DNA of 41,561 nucleotides from Bacteroidales bacterium UBA5833 (GCA_002433025.1 DJGZ01000043.1:1-41561); one strand, 5' to 3'. Positions 30,767 to 40,402 are shown, numbered from the stretch's first letter. Notes: generated from the letters alone by a model not told the origin. A program made the numbers and translations.

Positions 30767-31210
30767 ATCTTCAGTGTTAAAGCTTATCAAACTGCCATCC
30801 GGTTTTGCCCGGTTTCCGTGAGGGATATGGCAAAAGGTTCCGGATGCCTGGCCGGTTATACTTTATTGATAAATATGTTTATGCAGTGGCGGATATCTGA
30901 TAGCAGTGGCAGCAGTAAAAACGAGCTATGTTAAAATTAATATAAACCAGCACACCACGTTGCAGGTTCATTCAATGTGTTCACGGATTGATAAAAATAC
31001 GAAGATTTTCTCCGGAATGGTTATCCGGACAAAATTTATTTTCAATATATTTTTTCCCGGGGTAATTCGATGTTTGATTTGTTTTTAAAAGTAAAAATGC
31101 AAAGTCCAGATATTGATTGCTTCAATCTGCTTTTGCTTGCGATGATTGCCCCGAAGTCCTGATTTGGACGTTAGAATTTTGATGAATAATAAGATAAATC
31201 CGTTTGCCTT

Positions 31211-31414
31211 ACTCCGGGCTTCAGCCCGGGGAAAAGCAGACTCCTGAACCAACCGGCTTTAGCCGAAAAGCGGGGAGAAGCCAGGCCAGGGGAATTTTCT
31301 GGTTAGCCGGCTTTTACCAATGTCTGGTTGCGAATAGACTTTAGCCGCCTTCTGGGCTGAAGCCCCTGAGTTTGTCAGCAACTTATTACCCCCGGCTCAA
31401 GCCGGGGGTAATAA
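31211..31414. repeat. REP-like cluster of GGCTNNAGCC inverted repeats
   Basis: Five related palindromic units occur in 204 bases: CCGGGCTTCAGCCCGG (31214-31229), CGGCTTTAGCCG (31254-31265), AGCCGGCT (31305-31312) and GGGCTGAAGCCC (31354-31365). The last is a perfect 14-bp stem with a TCAA loop (31383-31396 and 31401-31414, TTATTACCCCCGGC and its complement). Most share the core GGCT-nn-AGCC. The pattern is like REP/BIME clusters. No RAYT transposase is in the window. Confidence 0.65.
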
Positions 31415-31580
31415 ACCGGAACTGAGCATCTTCAGAAACTTCAGGATATAGAGAACTGCCGATTTCTTCTTCCCGGTCAGAAAAGTAGTTATTTCCGGAG
31501 AGTCCGGATATCCCGGGTTCATTGCCGGCTTGCCTGATGTGGCGTTTTCCTGTTAAATATGGTTAAAACCCGGCAATGCA

Positions 31581-31612
31581 TTTGTTTTCCTTTTATTGCC
31601 GGCTTATCTTTA
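31581..31612 (+). promoter_or_regulatory. Promoter of the DUF5686-type gene
   Basis: TTTG (31581-31584), 20 bases, then TATCTTTA (31605-31612), one mismatch from TAnnTTTG. The leader is about 50 bases. Confidence 0.65.
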
Positions 31613-31668
31613 CATCGTAATACCTGTTTATTTGTATTAATTTATTTTTATTCCTAACTGATTTATAT

Positions 31669-34323
31669 ATGTGGTCCAGGATTCTTCTCCTACTTACAGT
31701 TTCCCTTTCATTTTCATTTTCCATGCATGCCCAGGTGCTTTCAGGAGTCATCACTGATGAAACGAATGAACCTGTCCCATGGGCCACGGTATTTGTCAAG
31801 GAACTGATGTATGGTACGGTGGCCAACCAGGATGGGGTTTTCGAGCTGAAACTGGCTGCAGGCGATTACACCTGTGTGTTTCAGAGTATGGGTTATCAGG
31901 CTGAAACCCGGCATATAAGTATCGGGAAAACAGCGGCACCTTTGCATATTCAATTAAAACCTATGGTTTACAACCTTTCAGGTGTGGTAGTGAGCAGCAG
32001 CGGGGAAGATCCAGCATACAGCATAATGCGTCAGGTAATCCGCATGGCGCCGCAGTATGCAGGGATGGTAAAATATTACAAGGCCGATGTGTATATCCGC
32101 GGTAGCCTGGAAATCAGGTCAATATCGCGTATGATAAAATGGATGGCCAGGGAAGACCTGAAGGAGAGCGGCATTAAGGAAGGTGACGTATATCTGGAAG
32201 AATCGGTCAATGAGATCGAGTTTACCGCACCTTCAAAAGTGAATCAGCGGGTGAAATCAATAAACAGCAATTTTCCGCGCGATAATGAGAGCAAATCCTC
32301 GGCGGCCGTAGGTTATATTTCGGGAAATCTCTATAAGCCCGACGCTTTCGGCAACGCCTGGTCGCCCTTTGCACCCGGCGCATTCAGCCATTACCGTTTT
32401 GCCCTCGAAGGCACACAGGTAAACGGGAAGGCGCTGGTTAGCAAAATCAGGATTATTCCGAGAGGCAAAGGGCCGAAGTATTTGCGGGGGCATGTTTATA
32501 TCATTGAGGACTTATGGTGCATCCACAGCATTGACGTACAGGTGGAGGAGCAGCTCGGTGTGGATATCCGGCTTTCGCAGACCTTCGGGGAAGTGAAGCC
32601 TTCGGTGTGGCTGCCGGTAAGCAACCGGATGAAGCTGGATATAGACCTGCTGGGCAATGCAGGCGGATTTTTATATAATACTTCCGTAAGGTACCGCGAC
32701 CTGCAGGTAAATACCTCGCATATTCCTGTTGCCGAAGCGCCCCCTGAATCTGTGCAGTTACCCGCGTTTCCGGCTGCAAACCAGGCGCGCAGGGGCCGGC
32801 TTCAGAAGAAGGCGGAGAAACTTACGGCCAGCCCGGAGCCGACCACATCGGAAGCTTACCGGCTGGCAAGGATCAGACAAAAACAGGAAGAACTTAAGGC
32901 CAGGGATTCATTGAGGAACGATCATCAATATGTGGAGCGCTACAAACTAAGTATCGATTCCAATGCCAGGGTATCCGACACTGCCTTCTGGAGCAGCGTC
33001 AGGCCGATTCCGCTGGCACGCAGCGAAATGCTGAGTGTAATCAGGAATGATACCCTCCTTGCCCGTCGCAAAAAGGACGGTGATAGTACAGCGCTGACAA
33101 AGCCGGCAAAACAGCGGCCGCTCTCCGTTCTGCTGACCGGCGGAATGGCAGAGATTGACACCGTTAACCGGTTTTCGTCGAACGGGCTGTTGTATCCCTT
33201 TGGAGTGAGCTTCAGCACGGTTGACGGACTGACATACGGAACCCGCTTCACATACACCCGGTTTAAAACCGGAAAATACAAGGCGGTGGTTGATTTTGCC
33301 CCCGCCTTCGGGTTTGCATCCGGTGACTTTATGTGGGCTACTTCGGTAGGGGTGGAAGGCCAGGGTAACCTGAAAAACAAGCTGAAGGTCAGCGGTGGTT
33401 CTTTGCACCCCGATTTCAATCGTGACGGAGGCGCCATGGCGATTGAGAACACGCTATCAACCCTGCTGTTCCGGCAAAACCTTTCGCGGTTGTATCAAAA
33501 CGATTTCATCCGGGTAGCCCACTCCCTGCAACCCTTTTTCGGGGCAAGCCTGAGCACTGCGCTTACCTTGTCGGAATCCGCGCCCCTGCAAAACGAAAGC
33601 AGTTTTTCGTTTTTCTATAAGGATTCCCGGTCATTCAGCCCCAATATCCCGGCAAGTCCGCTGTATCAAATGGAGCGCCACCGCGACCTGATTTTTGAAA
33701 TGGTGCTGACGTACAAACCCATGCCTTTTTACTACATCAAAGACGGGGTAAAAGTACCGCGCCGTGGCCTGAACCGTGCGCCGGAGCTTTTCGCGGGCAT
33801 CAGGAGGGCCATTCCTTCCGGTTCATTTACAACTGATTATACAATGCTTCACGCCGGGCTGAGGCAGGAGGTTGCCACCGGTCCGGGCGAATGGCTGAAG
33901 ATTGAAGCGGAATCAGGAAAGTATATAACCGCAGATCGCATCTATTACGACGATTTAACCCATTTCAGCGCCCAGCCCCTGACAGTGGGAGGAAAGAACC
34001 TGTTCAACACTTTTCAACTGATCAATTATTACGACTACAGCACCAATGAAGCCTGGCTCAAGGCTTTTGCGGGCTATTCATCACGCCACCTGCTGTTTAC
34101 GCGCCTGCCCCTGCTGCGTAACCGCTTGTGGCAGGAACAGGCCAGTGTGGGATTTCTTGCCGTGCAGCATCAGGGTTACCATATCGAAGGCGGTTTCGGA
34201 CTGGGCAATAGTTTGTATAACTTTGGCGTCTTTACGGCCGTAAACGATAAAGGAAAATGGCAGTGGGGTTTCCGGCTGGCCATTCCCGTGTTTTCGACCC
34301 GTGAGATTACAGTAGGAATGTAA
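31669..34323 (+). CDS. DUF5686/carboxypeptidase-regulatory-like outer-membrane protein
   Basis: An 884-residue exported protein. A signal peptide (about 1-22, ending MHAQ) is followed by a CarboxypepD_reg-like beta-sandwich (about 24-100, LSGVITDETNEPVPWATVFVKE...GTVANQDGVFELKL), as seen at the N terminus of many TonB-dependent receptors. No TonB plug domain follows. Instead there is a long region of DUF5686 type (YKADVYIRGSLEIRSI, HVYIIEDLWCIHSIDVQVEE, VWLPVSNRMKLDIDLLGNAGG). The C-terminal half alternates strands as in an outer-membrane barrel. A basic linker (about 365-420) is rich in Arg, Lys and Glu. The role of the family is not established. It is followed after 19 bases by the flavoprotein gene. 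Confidence 0.8.
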   Translation: MWSRILLLLTVSLSFSFSMHAQVLSGVITDETNEPVPWATVFVKELMYGTVANQDGVFELKLAAGDYTCVFQSMGYQAETRHISIGKTAAPLHIQLKPMVYNLSGVVVSSSGEDPAYSIMRQVIRMAPQYAGMVKYYKADVYIRGSLEIRSISRMIKWMAREDLKESGIKEGDVYLEESVNEIEFTAPSKVNQRVKSINSNFPRDNESKSSAAVGYISGNLYKPDAFGNAWSPFAPGAFSHYRFALEGTQVNGKALVSKIRIIPRGKGPKYLRGHVYIIEDLWCIHSIDVQVEEQLGVDIRLSQTFGEVKPSVWLPVSNRMKLDIDLLGNAGGFLYNTSVRYRDLQVNTSHIPVAEAPPESVQLPAFPAANQARRGRLQKKAEKLTASPEPTTSEAYRLARIRQKQEELKARDSLRNDHQYVERYKLSIDSNARVSDTAFWSSVRPIPLARSEMLSVIRNDTLLARRKKDGDSTALTKPAKQRPLSVLLTGGMAEIDTVNRFSSNGLLYPFGVSFSTVDGLTYGTRFTYTRFKTGKYKAVVDFAPAFGFASGDFMWATSVGVEGQGNLKNKLKVSGGSLHPDFNRDGGAMAIENTLSTLLFRQNLSRLYQNDFIRVAHSLQPFFGASLSTALTLSESAPLQNESSFSFFYKDSRSFSPNIPASPLYQMERHRDLIFEMVLTYKPMPFYYIKDGVKVPRRGLNRAPELFAGIRRAIPSGSFTTDYTMLHAGLRQEVATGPGEWLKIEAESGKYITADRIYYDDLTHFSAQPLTVGGKNLFNTFQLINYYDYSTNEAWLKAFAGYSSRHLLFTRLPLLRNRLWQEQASVGFLAVQHQGYHIEGGFGLGNSLYNFGVFTAVNDKGKWQWGFRLAIPVFSTREITVGM

Positions 34324-34342
34324 ACGCAATGATTCAGATCTT

Positions 34343-35575
34343 TTGAACCATCAGAATTTCAAACCGGATTCACGCGGTGTGGCGATAGTGGCGGGCGGCG
34401 GTCCGGCGGGGCTGATGGCCGCCTGGCAACTGGCAGCTCACTTTGAAGTTCATCTGTTCGAAAAGGAAAAGATGGTGGGTCAGAAGTTCCTGCTTGCCGG
34501 AAAGGGGGGATTGAATATTACCAGTCACCTTACAGGAGAAAAGCTTACAGAAAAGTATTCGCCCCATGGATTTATGGATGCCGCACTGAATCTCTTCAGC
34601 CCGCAGCAGCTCAGGGAGTGGCTCGGCCAACTGGGAATCCCTACCTACACCGGCAGCAGCGGCAAGGTATTTCCCGAAAAAGGGATCAGCCCGGCACAGG
34701 TGCTAAAAGCCATAGTTAACTCCTTGCAACAAAGAGGCGTTCATATCCATACCAGCCATGAACTCACGGATTTCAACGGGCAGATGCGGTTTACTTTTCT
34801 GAACGGAAACAAACGCATTGAGATTCATGCTGATTACGCCGTACTGGCCCTTGGAGGCGCTTCGTGGCCGGTTACCGGATCGGATGGCAAATGGACGGAA
34901 ATGCTGAACAGATACGGGATAATCACATTGCCTTTTCAACCATCGAATTGCGGGGTAAATATCGGATGGCCGGCACAACTCATGCAGTTTCACGAAGGGA
35001 AACCCCTCAAGAATATTGTGATGCAGGTTCAGGATGTGAAAAGCAGGGGAGAGGCGCTGATTACCGGATACGGACTGGAAGGTTATGCAGTGTATCCGCT
35101 GGTGCCGGAGATCAGGACCGTGCTTAATGCCGGTCAGCCGGTCGTTATCCGGCTTGACCTGAAGCCGGCGAACGACAGGGAAGCCCTGTTAAAACGGCTG
35201 GGCAATGCCACACCGGGAACCCGGGTTTATGCCCGTTGCCTGAACCTTGATGCCGCAGCCCTGGCCCTGGTAAAGGCATTTACCTCGCAGAAGGAATTTC
35301 TCGATCCCGTTTCGTTTGTTTCCGCACTCAAAGATCTTCGGTTGCCCGTGCATTCGCTGCGCGGACTTGATGAAGCCATTTCCGTTGTTGGCGGGCTCGG
35401 ACTGGAATCAATCAATGCGGATTACTCCCTGCGGACGTTCCCCCGGATTTACGTCGCCGGAGAGATGACCGACTGGGATGCTCCTACAGGAGGTTTCCTG
35501 CTGCAAGGCTGCTTCTCAGGGGGATATTATGCGGCAAATGAAATTATCCGCATAAAAAGGCAGGAAATGATCTGA
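34343..35575 (+). CDS. FAD-dependent oxidoreductase (HI0933/PP_4765-like flavoprotein)
   Basis: About 410 residues. It has an N-terminal FAD-binding motif, VAIVAGGGPAGLMAA (G18-G20, G23), then KFLLAGKGGLNITS (near 50-62), the signature of the HI0933-like flavoprotein family. ADYAVLALGGASWP follows, and a C-terminal FAD contact, IYVAGEMTDWDAPTGGFLLQGCFSGG. Members are little characterised; some relatives reduce double bonds. The start seems to be TTG at 34343; a GTG at 34379 is possible, but an ATG is not (the first in-frame Met falls within the FAD motif). It sits 19 bases after the DUF5686-type gene, so co-transcription is likely. Confidence 0.87.
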   Translation: MNHQNFKPDSRGVAIVAGGGPAGLMAAWQLAAHFEVHLFEKEKMVGQKFLLAGKGGLNITSHLTGEKLTEKYSPHGFMDAALNLFSPQQLREWLGQLGIPTYTGSSGKVFPEKGISPAQVLKAIVNSLQQRGVHIHTSHELTDFNGQMRFTFLNGNKRIEIHADYAVLALGGASWPVTGSDGKWTEMLNRYGIITLPFQPSNCGVNIGWPAQLMQFHEGKPLKNIVMQVQDVKSRGEALITGYGLEGYAVYPLVPEIRTVLNAGQPVVIRLDLKPANDREALLKRLGNATPGTRVYARCLNLDAAALALVKAFTSQKEFLDPVSFVSALKDLRLPVHSLRGLDEAISVVGGLGLESINADYSLRTFPRIYVAGEMTDWDAPTGGFLLQGCFSGGYYAANEIIRIKRQEMI

Positions 35576-35649
35576 CATTTCTGTCTGATGATACACATTA
35601 TCGGAAATGATGACGGCCCCTGTTATTTTAGAGTAAAAGCATGCACTAA

Positions 35650-36384
35650 TCAGGACCGGGGGGCCGCGGGTTTGATGTCAGACACTTTGGCATCTTCCAT
35701 AATCACATCATAACTGTATCCGGCGCCGAAATCCTTGTCAACTTCGATTTTTCCTTCGAAGGTGGCGATGCTTCCTACTTCCAGGGCTTCCATGGTGGTG
35801 ATGGTCAGGTCATATTTTCCTTCATCCCCGGTCCCATCCTGCAGATGAACCCAGTTTTTGCCCATGATGTTGTTGTTGACCTTTACAACCAGTCCCCTGA
35901 TTTTTACCATATCGCCTTTCAGATTTGCTTTGTCTGCAAAAATTCCGGCAATGGTCAGGCTGCCTTCCACATGTTCAATTTCAATACCCTGCACCCGTTC
36001 ATTCACGGGTTTGCCCATGCTGGCCGGCTGCTGTCCGGATACGGGACTGTCGTTGGGGTCCTGCACAAAATAAATCAGCGGGAAGGTCCGGCCAAGTTCT
36101 TTGCTTACGAAATCCTTCATCTCCAGCACATCGGAGAAATAGATCACATCCCCGGGCTGCGCTTCACGGGCGGTAACCGCTATCCAGTACTTGCCTTCGT
36201 TTTCAAGTACCTGCAGGTAAGTATAATTGGAAGTCTGTATCACTTCTATTACCGTGACGGCATGGGTGCCCGCCGGGAGATTTTCTTCAATATTGGTTTT
36301 TGTTCCGCGGTTGCAGGCCGTTATGACGAACAGGGCGAATAAAGACAGCAGGGTAAGGTGCAGTTTCAAGTTGTGTTTTTTCAC
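35650..36384 (-). CDS. OB-fold-like lipoprotein
   Basis: A 244-residue lipoprotein with signal peptide and lipobox FVITAC (Cys near 24). Two beta-barrel-like repeats are visible. The first is about 40-110 (HAVTVIEVIQTSNYTYLQVLENEGKYWIAV...PGDVIYFSD). The second is about 145-230 (GSLTIAGIFADKANLKGDMVKIRGLVVKVNNNIMGKNWVHLQDGTG) and has the look of an OB fold like those in NrfJ-related proteins. Both strands end near a D/G-rich loop. Ligand unknown. It is convergent with the flavoprotein gene (74 bases, no clear terminator) and downstream of the large T9SS gene's 3' side on no shared transcript. Confidence 0.72.
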   Translation of the reverse strand: MKKHNLKLHLTLLSLFALFVITACNRGTKTNIEENLPAGTHAVTVIEVIQTSNYTYLQVLENEGKYWIAVTAREAQPGDVIYFSDVLEMKDFVSKELGRTFPLIYFVQDPNDSPVSGQQPASMGKPVNERVQGIEIEHVEGSLTIAGIFADKANLKGDMVKIRGLVVKVNNNIMGKNWVHLQDGTGDEGKYDLTITTMEALEVGSIATFEGKIEVDKDFGAGYSYDVIMEDAKVSDIKPAAPRS

Positions 36385-36528
36385 TTTTTCAGGATTTAAT
36401 GAGTTCTGTCATTTAACAAGTTACAGATCCGGTTATTATACCGGAATTACTTCCGGCATCATTACGCAAAGGCTTTCCGGCACTGATTTAAACATAAACC
36501 GGAATCCTGCGGAATTGTTGAATGGCAG

Positions 36529-39216
36529 CTAAGGAATCAGCACTTTTACCGTGGCAGAACTATTTCCGTCATTCAGCTCCAGATAGTAAATGCCCGGTCC
36601 GGGCCGCTTGTTTCCTGAGATAAAAGAGAACGGCCATTCATGGGTTCCGGCAGCTTTCCGGCCGGCGGTCACGGCTGAAACCACTTCGCCTGTCGCCTTA
36701 TAGAAACGCAGGGTGTAATCTCCGGCACTGCCCGATTTCAGTATGATACGGCTGTCATCCGTTGCCGGATTTGGTAATACGCTGAGTGAAAAGCCAGTGT
36801 TTTGGCCGCTTGTTGCTGTGATATAATAATGAAAGATCAGGTAATTATTGCTCTGATCAATCAGGGTGTCGGCTTCAACAGTGCCCCCCGGGACGTTGAT
36901 GGAGGTGCCGTGATAATTTCCATAAACGGCATTAGCAATGGTCACAGAATCTTCTGTAAGCATGGCGGTATGATACGACTGTCCCGGCCCGGTAAGCTGG
37001 ATGGCGCATGGGAATACCGGATTGCCGTGCTGATCCAGCGCTTTTACAATGATATCTGTTCTGAAGGGCTGTAACAGGAAATCGATGCCGGTGGTTGACA
37101 TGCCAGGCTGAACCTCCACATCTTCAACAGTGACACTGGCTGTCCAGGAGTGTGTGGCGGTGATGTTATAGCTGCCGACAGGCAGTTCAAGAAACCAGAA
37201 GCCGTTAGCTGAAGGGTGGGTGGTCTGATTCCCGCCGCTTACCGTTGCTTCCGTAACATTGTAGTATCCGCCTTCGATGGTGACATACCCCTGCGCAAAA
37301 CCGGTGGTTGGCGCCGGAGTCAGCGTAAAGTCCACGCCGGGGGTGATGAGCCCGGGGTTAACCACGATCCCGGCCCTGACCTGGCCGGTGTAACCGCCGA
37401 GGCTGGCTTCCACATCCCAAACGCCCACCGGGGCTTCAAGACTGTAGAATCCCGTGGCATCGGGATTGGTGCTGAAACCTCCGGTTGAAACCACTGCTTC
37501 GGTGATCTCTCCGCTGCCGCCGTCAAGAGAAACGATGCCCTGGATGTAACCTGTGGTTGGTACCGGATCGAGCACAAAATCAACCCCGCTTGTAGTCTGG
37601 TCCTGCAATACCACCACATTGCCGACCGAGCCGGGATAATATCCCGCAAGGGTAGCCGTAACGGTGTAGGTGCCTGTGGGGACTTCAAGAAAGTAAAAGC
37701 CTGTGGGGTCGGGCAGGGTGGATTCGTTGCCTGCCTCGATCACCACCTGTGTTACGTTACCGGTGCCTCCGTTGAGGGTTACCTGGCCCTGAATGTTCCC
37801 GAATTGCGGATCCCAGAAGCCAAGGTTGCCGTCAAGCAGCAGGTTCTGCGCGTAAATATCGGCAGGGCCGTTGCGGTTGTCTTCCCAGCTGATGATCCAC
37901 TGATTGTCCTGGAACTCATTGATCACCGTGTGGACTTTCGACGATGCCACGGAACTGATGGTGACATGTTCGCCGGGCCACACATAACTTCCGTCCGCAG
38001 CTATCCGCATGACTTTCAGCATGCCTGTGGTGGCAGAAAGCCCTTCCTCATAAAGCACAATCATATCGGTGGGGGTGTTGCGCACCTCCAGCGGGGTGTA
38101 AGTGGTGGCTGAAAGCGGGATAAACGTCATACCGTTGTTGCCCCATTGCCGTGTGCCGGTGGCTGAAAGCTTCTGCCCGAAAATGCCGCGCATGCTCTGC
38201 AGGCCGTTCATTTCGTTCCAGAAGACATAAACATCCTGCGATCCGGGAGGGCAGGCAAGGTAGGGGTAAAAGTGGTTGAACGAAGCCGCTGTGGAGGCTT
38301 CCACCCCGTTGGCCGGAAATTGCACCACGCCTGATGCATTCACATGGTTCACCCATACCGATGCCATCAAATTGTTGTCGCGGTCGTCGTGCCAGGCAAT
38401 GTAGAAACCGTCGCTGCCGTCGTTGATAAACGGGAATATCTGCGTCCAGGCCGAAATACCCCCGGCGTCGGAAATTACCGCAGGGGCTGCCCACACAGGA
38501 TTGCCGCTGCTGTTGTAGCGCTGTGCAAACACATGGCGTGTAGGGGCGTTGGGCGGGCCGCTGTCCTCAAAATATTTCAGGATGATGTCGTCACTGCCCA
38601 CCGGCAGCATCTGGGGCCAGTTCATGGTGTTGGCCGAACTCAGGGTGATGCCGTTGTCGCCCCACTGCTTTGCCCCTGCCGGACTGATCTTCTGCATTAT
38701 GATCACATTGTCGGAAGTCCATGCAAATACCGCATTGCCCGCCGGGGTGGTCACCACCTTGGGTGCCGCGTTGAAGGCTGAATTGTTAGAGAGCGCGATA
38801 CCGTCGGCGCCCCATACAAAGTTGCCTTCCGGAGAAATGCGGTAGGCATAGGTGTTGTTGTTGCCGTTGCGGATATCCTGCCAGGTAAGGATGCAGTGAT
38901 TACTGATGTCGGCAGCCATGTCCCAGTCGGTAAGCCAGGTCATGGAGGAGTGGCTGCTGATCAGGATACCGTTGTCCGCCCACAGGGGATTACCCTGGCT
39001 GTCGAGCCGCTGGAGTTTTACATTGTAATTTCCCGTTTCGTTGGAGAAGAAACCGATGTAGGTGTCCCCGTTGGGACAGGTGGCGATTTTCGGGATAGCC
39101 TGTTCGCCCGTGAGCAGGGCAATGGCGTTGTTGATGGCAGGATTGTCACTCCACTGACCCCGGGCGCTTATCACAAGGATAACCACCAGCAGGAACATCA
39201 TTGTACATTTTTTCAT
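36529..39216 (-). CDS. Large T9SS-exported protein: propeller-like repeats plus three regulatory-like domains
   Basis: About 895 residues from MKKCTMMFLL (39216), which places the signal peptide (ending ARGQ) correctly; a longer frame adds 38 residues. Residues about 35-470 contain about seven repeats with SxGNxxWgxNGIxLS and W-x-D-x-R-x-G motifs (TWQDIRNG, AWHDDRDN, SWEDNRNG), suggesting a seven-bladed propeller. Three tandem carboxypeptidase-regulatory-like domains start near 472, 557 and 642, each of about 85 residues (GxVTLNGGTGxVTxxVxxxG...GFYFLEVPxGxYxVTA). The C terminus (NPATDDSRIILK...GPGIYYLEL) is a T9SS sorting domain. Probably a surface adhesin or binding protein; no enzyme motif is seen. 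Confidence 0.83.
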   Translation of the reverse strand: MKKCTMMFLLVVILVISARGQWSDNPAINNAIALLTGEQAIPKIATCPNGDTYIGFFSNETGNYNVKLQRLDSQGNPLWADNGILISSHSSMTWLTDWDMAADISNHCILTWQDIRNGNNNTYAYRISPEGNFVWGADGIALSNNSAFNAAPKVVTTPAGNAVFAWTSDNVIIMQKISPAGAKQWGDNGITLSSANTMNWPQMLPVGSDDIILKYFEDSGPPNAPTRHVFAQRYNSSGNPVWAAPAVISDAGGISAWTQIFPFINDGSDGFYIAWHDDRDNNLMASVWVNHVNASGVVQFPANGVEASTAASFNHFYPYLACPPGSQDVYVFWNEMNGLQSMRGIFGQKLSATGTRQWGNNGMTFIPLSATTYTPLEVRNTPTDMIVLYEEGLSATTGMLKVMRIAADGSYVWPGEHVTISSVASSKVHTVINEFQDNQWIISWEDNRNGPADIYAQNLLLDGNLGFWDPQFGNIQGQVTLNGGTGNVTQVVIEAGNESTLPDPTGFYFLEVPTGTYTVTATLAGYYPGSVGNVVVLQDQTTSGVDFVLDPVPTTGYIQGIVSLDGGSGEITEAVVSTGGFSTNPDATGFYSLEAPVGVWDVEASLGGYTGQVRAGIVVNPGLITPGVDFTLTPAPTTGFAQGYVTIEGGYYNVTEATVSGGNQTTHPSANGFWFLELPVGSYNITATHSWTASVTVEDVEVQPGMSTTGIDFLLQPFRTDIIVKALDQHGNPVFPCAIQLTGPGQSYHTAMLTEDSVTIANAVYGNYHGTSINVPGGTVEADTLIDQSNNYLIFHYYITATSGQNTGFSLSVLPNPATDDSRIILKSGSAGDYTLRFYKATGEVVSAVTAGRKAAGTHEWPFSFISGNKRPGPGIYYLELNDGNSSATVKVLIP

Positions 39217-39586
39217 CTGTAAACAGGATGTAATGATTACGAATAAAGCGTTGAAAACGAAGCAGGCAGTGTCCGGGAATCCGGCAGTCAGGGTGAGGCG
39301 ATATTTTGCCGGCCTGACTGATCTGATCATTGAAAAGCGAAGATACCAAAAAACTTTTTCAGCTGTACCGCCTGAATGAAGTTTTTATAGCTGGAATGAT
39401 CCCGGAATAAATAACTCCGGAGGTAATAACATGCTGTTTTCTGATAAAGCTTTTGGTGGTAATAAAGGTAACGGGAAATTTGTCCCGGGTTACCAGTTAC
39501 TTTCCCGCTGTGATTCCTCAAAGAAAAGTCTTATGATCTGGGCTTGCGCGGATGAAGTTTGTATATTCGCACTTTAATTTTCCGGG

Positions 39587-40381
39587 ATGGATTTTTATCA
39601 GCAATGTTTCTGGATTACCGGCGCTGCTTCAGGCATGGGGCGGGCACTGGCCCTGCTGCTTGCCGGGTATCAGCCGAAGCTGATCCTTACCGACCGTGAC
39701 CCTCAGGGATTGCAGGAAGTAGCCGGGGAAGCCGGCAGGAGAGGGGCCACGGTGATCACCAGGGTGCTCGATATGACAGATACTGCCGCTATTGCTGCCA
39801 CGACGGCCGAGGTTACCGGGCTGGCCGGGCGCATCCACGGCCTTTACCAGTTTGCAGGCATCAGTCAGCGCTCGCTGGTGGTGGAAACGCCCGAAGCCAA
39901 CGACCGCCGCATTATGGAGGTCAACTTCTTCGGGGTGGTGGCGCTGGCCAAAGCCGTGCTGCCCCATATGATCGCCGGCGGAGGCGGACAACTGGCCGTG
40001 ACTTCCAGTCTGGTGGGCAAATTCGGCTTCCCTTACCGATCGGCATATTCCGCGTCCAAACATGCGCTGCACGGCTATTTCGAGAGCCTCAGGGCTGAGA
40101 ACAGCAGGCACAACATCCGCGTAAGCATACTGATCCCCGGAAGGATACAGACCAATATCTCCAGGTTTGCGCTGGATAAAGAAGGCAATGAATACGGAAA
40201 AATGGACCCCGGACAGGCCAACGGCATCACCGCCGAAAAGGCCGCCAGGCAAATCCTGAACGGGCTCCGCAAAGAGAAAAAAGAGGTGCATGTCGGCGGC
40301 AAAGAGCTGATGATGCTGCATATACGCAGGTTCCTTCCTGCATTGTATTACAGGCTTTCTACCCGGATCAGGCCGGTGTAA
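39587..40381 (+). CDS. Short-chain dehydrogenase/reductase
   Basis: A 264-residue classical SDR. The NAD(P)-binding motif TGAASGMG spans 11-18, a Ser near 139-141 (TSSLVG) is followed by Y154-x3-K158 (YSASK), and the usual LIPGRIQTNIS loop follows. The substrate is unknown; the C terminus (LPALYYRLSTRI) resembles membrane-associated SDRs acting on lipids or retinoid-like substrates. The ATG at 39587 is the only good start. The next gene begins 21 bases after its stop on the same strand, so the two form an operon. Confidence 0.9.
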   Translation: MDFYQQCFWITGAASGMGRALALLLAGYQPKLILTDRDPQGLQEVAGEAGRRGATVITRVLDMTDTAAIAATTAEVTGLAGRIHGLYQFAGISQRSLVVETPEANDRRIMEVNFFGVVALAKAVLPHMIAGGGGQLAVTSSLVGKFGFPYRSAYSASKHALHGYFESLRAENSRHNIRVSILIPGRIQTNISRFALDKEGNEYGKMDPGQANGITAEKAARQILNGLRKEKKEVHVGGKELMMLHIRRFLPALYYRLSTRIRPV

Positions 40382-40402
40382 TCAGTTAAAGCGATAAAGA
40401 GC

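Larger units (their letters stand above)
30767..31668. other. Intergenic region of 0.9 kb
   Basis: Between the divergent T9SS gene and the DUF5686-type gene there is no convincing frame. The middle (31211-31414) holds a cluster of inverted repeats and the right end (31581-31612) a promoter. The left part (30790-31190) is AT-rich and I can assign nothing in it. Confidence 0.55.

Noticed and set aside
31211..31414. CRISPR array
   Set aside because: The repeats are palindromic, of unequal length and irregular spacing, with no uniform spacers and no cas genes nearby.
35845..36342. Plus-strand frame of 165 codons
   Set aside because: It is antisense to the OB-fold-like lipoprotein, which has a clear lipobox and repeats.
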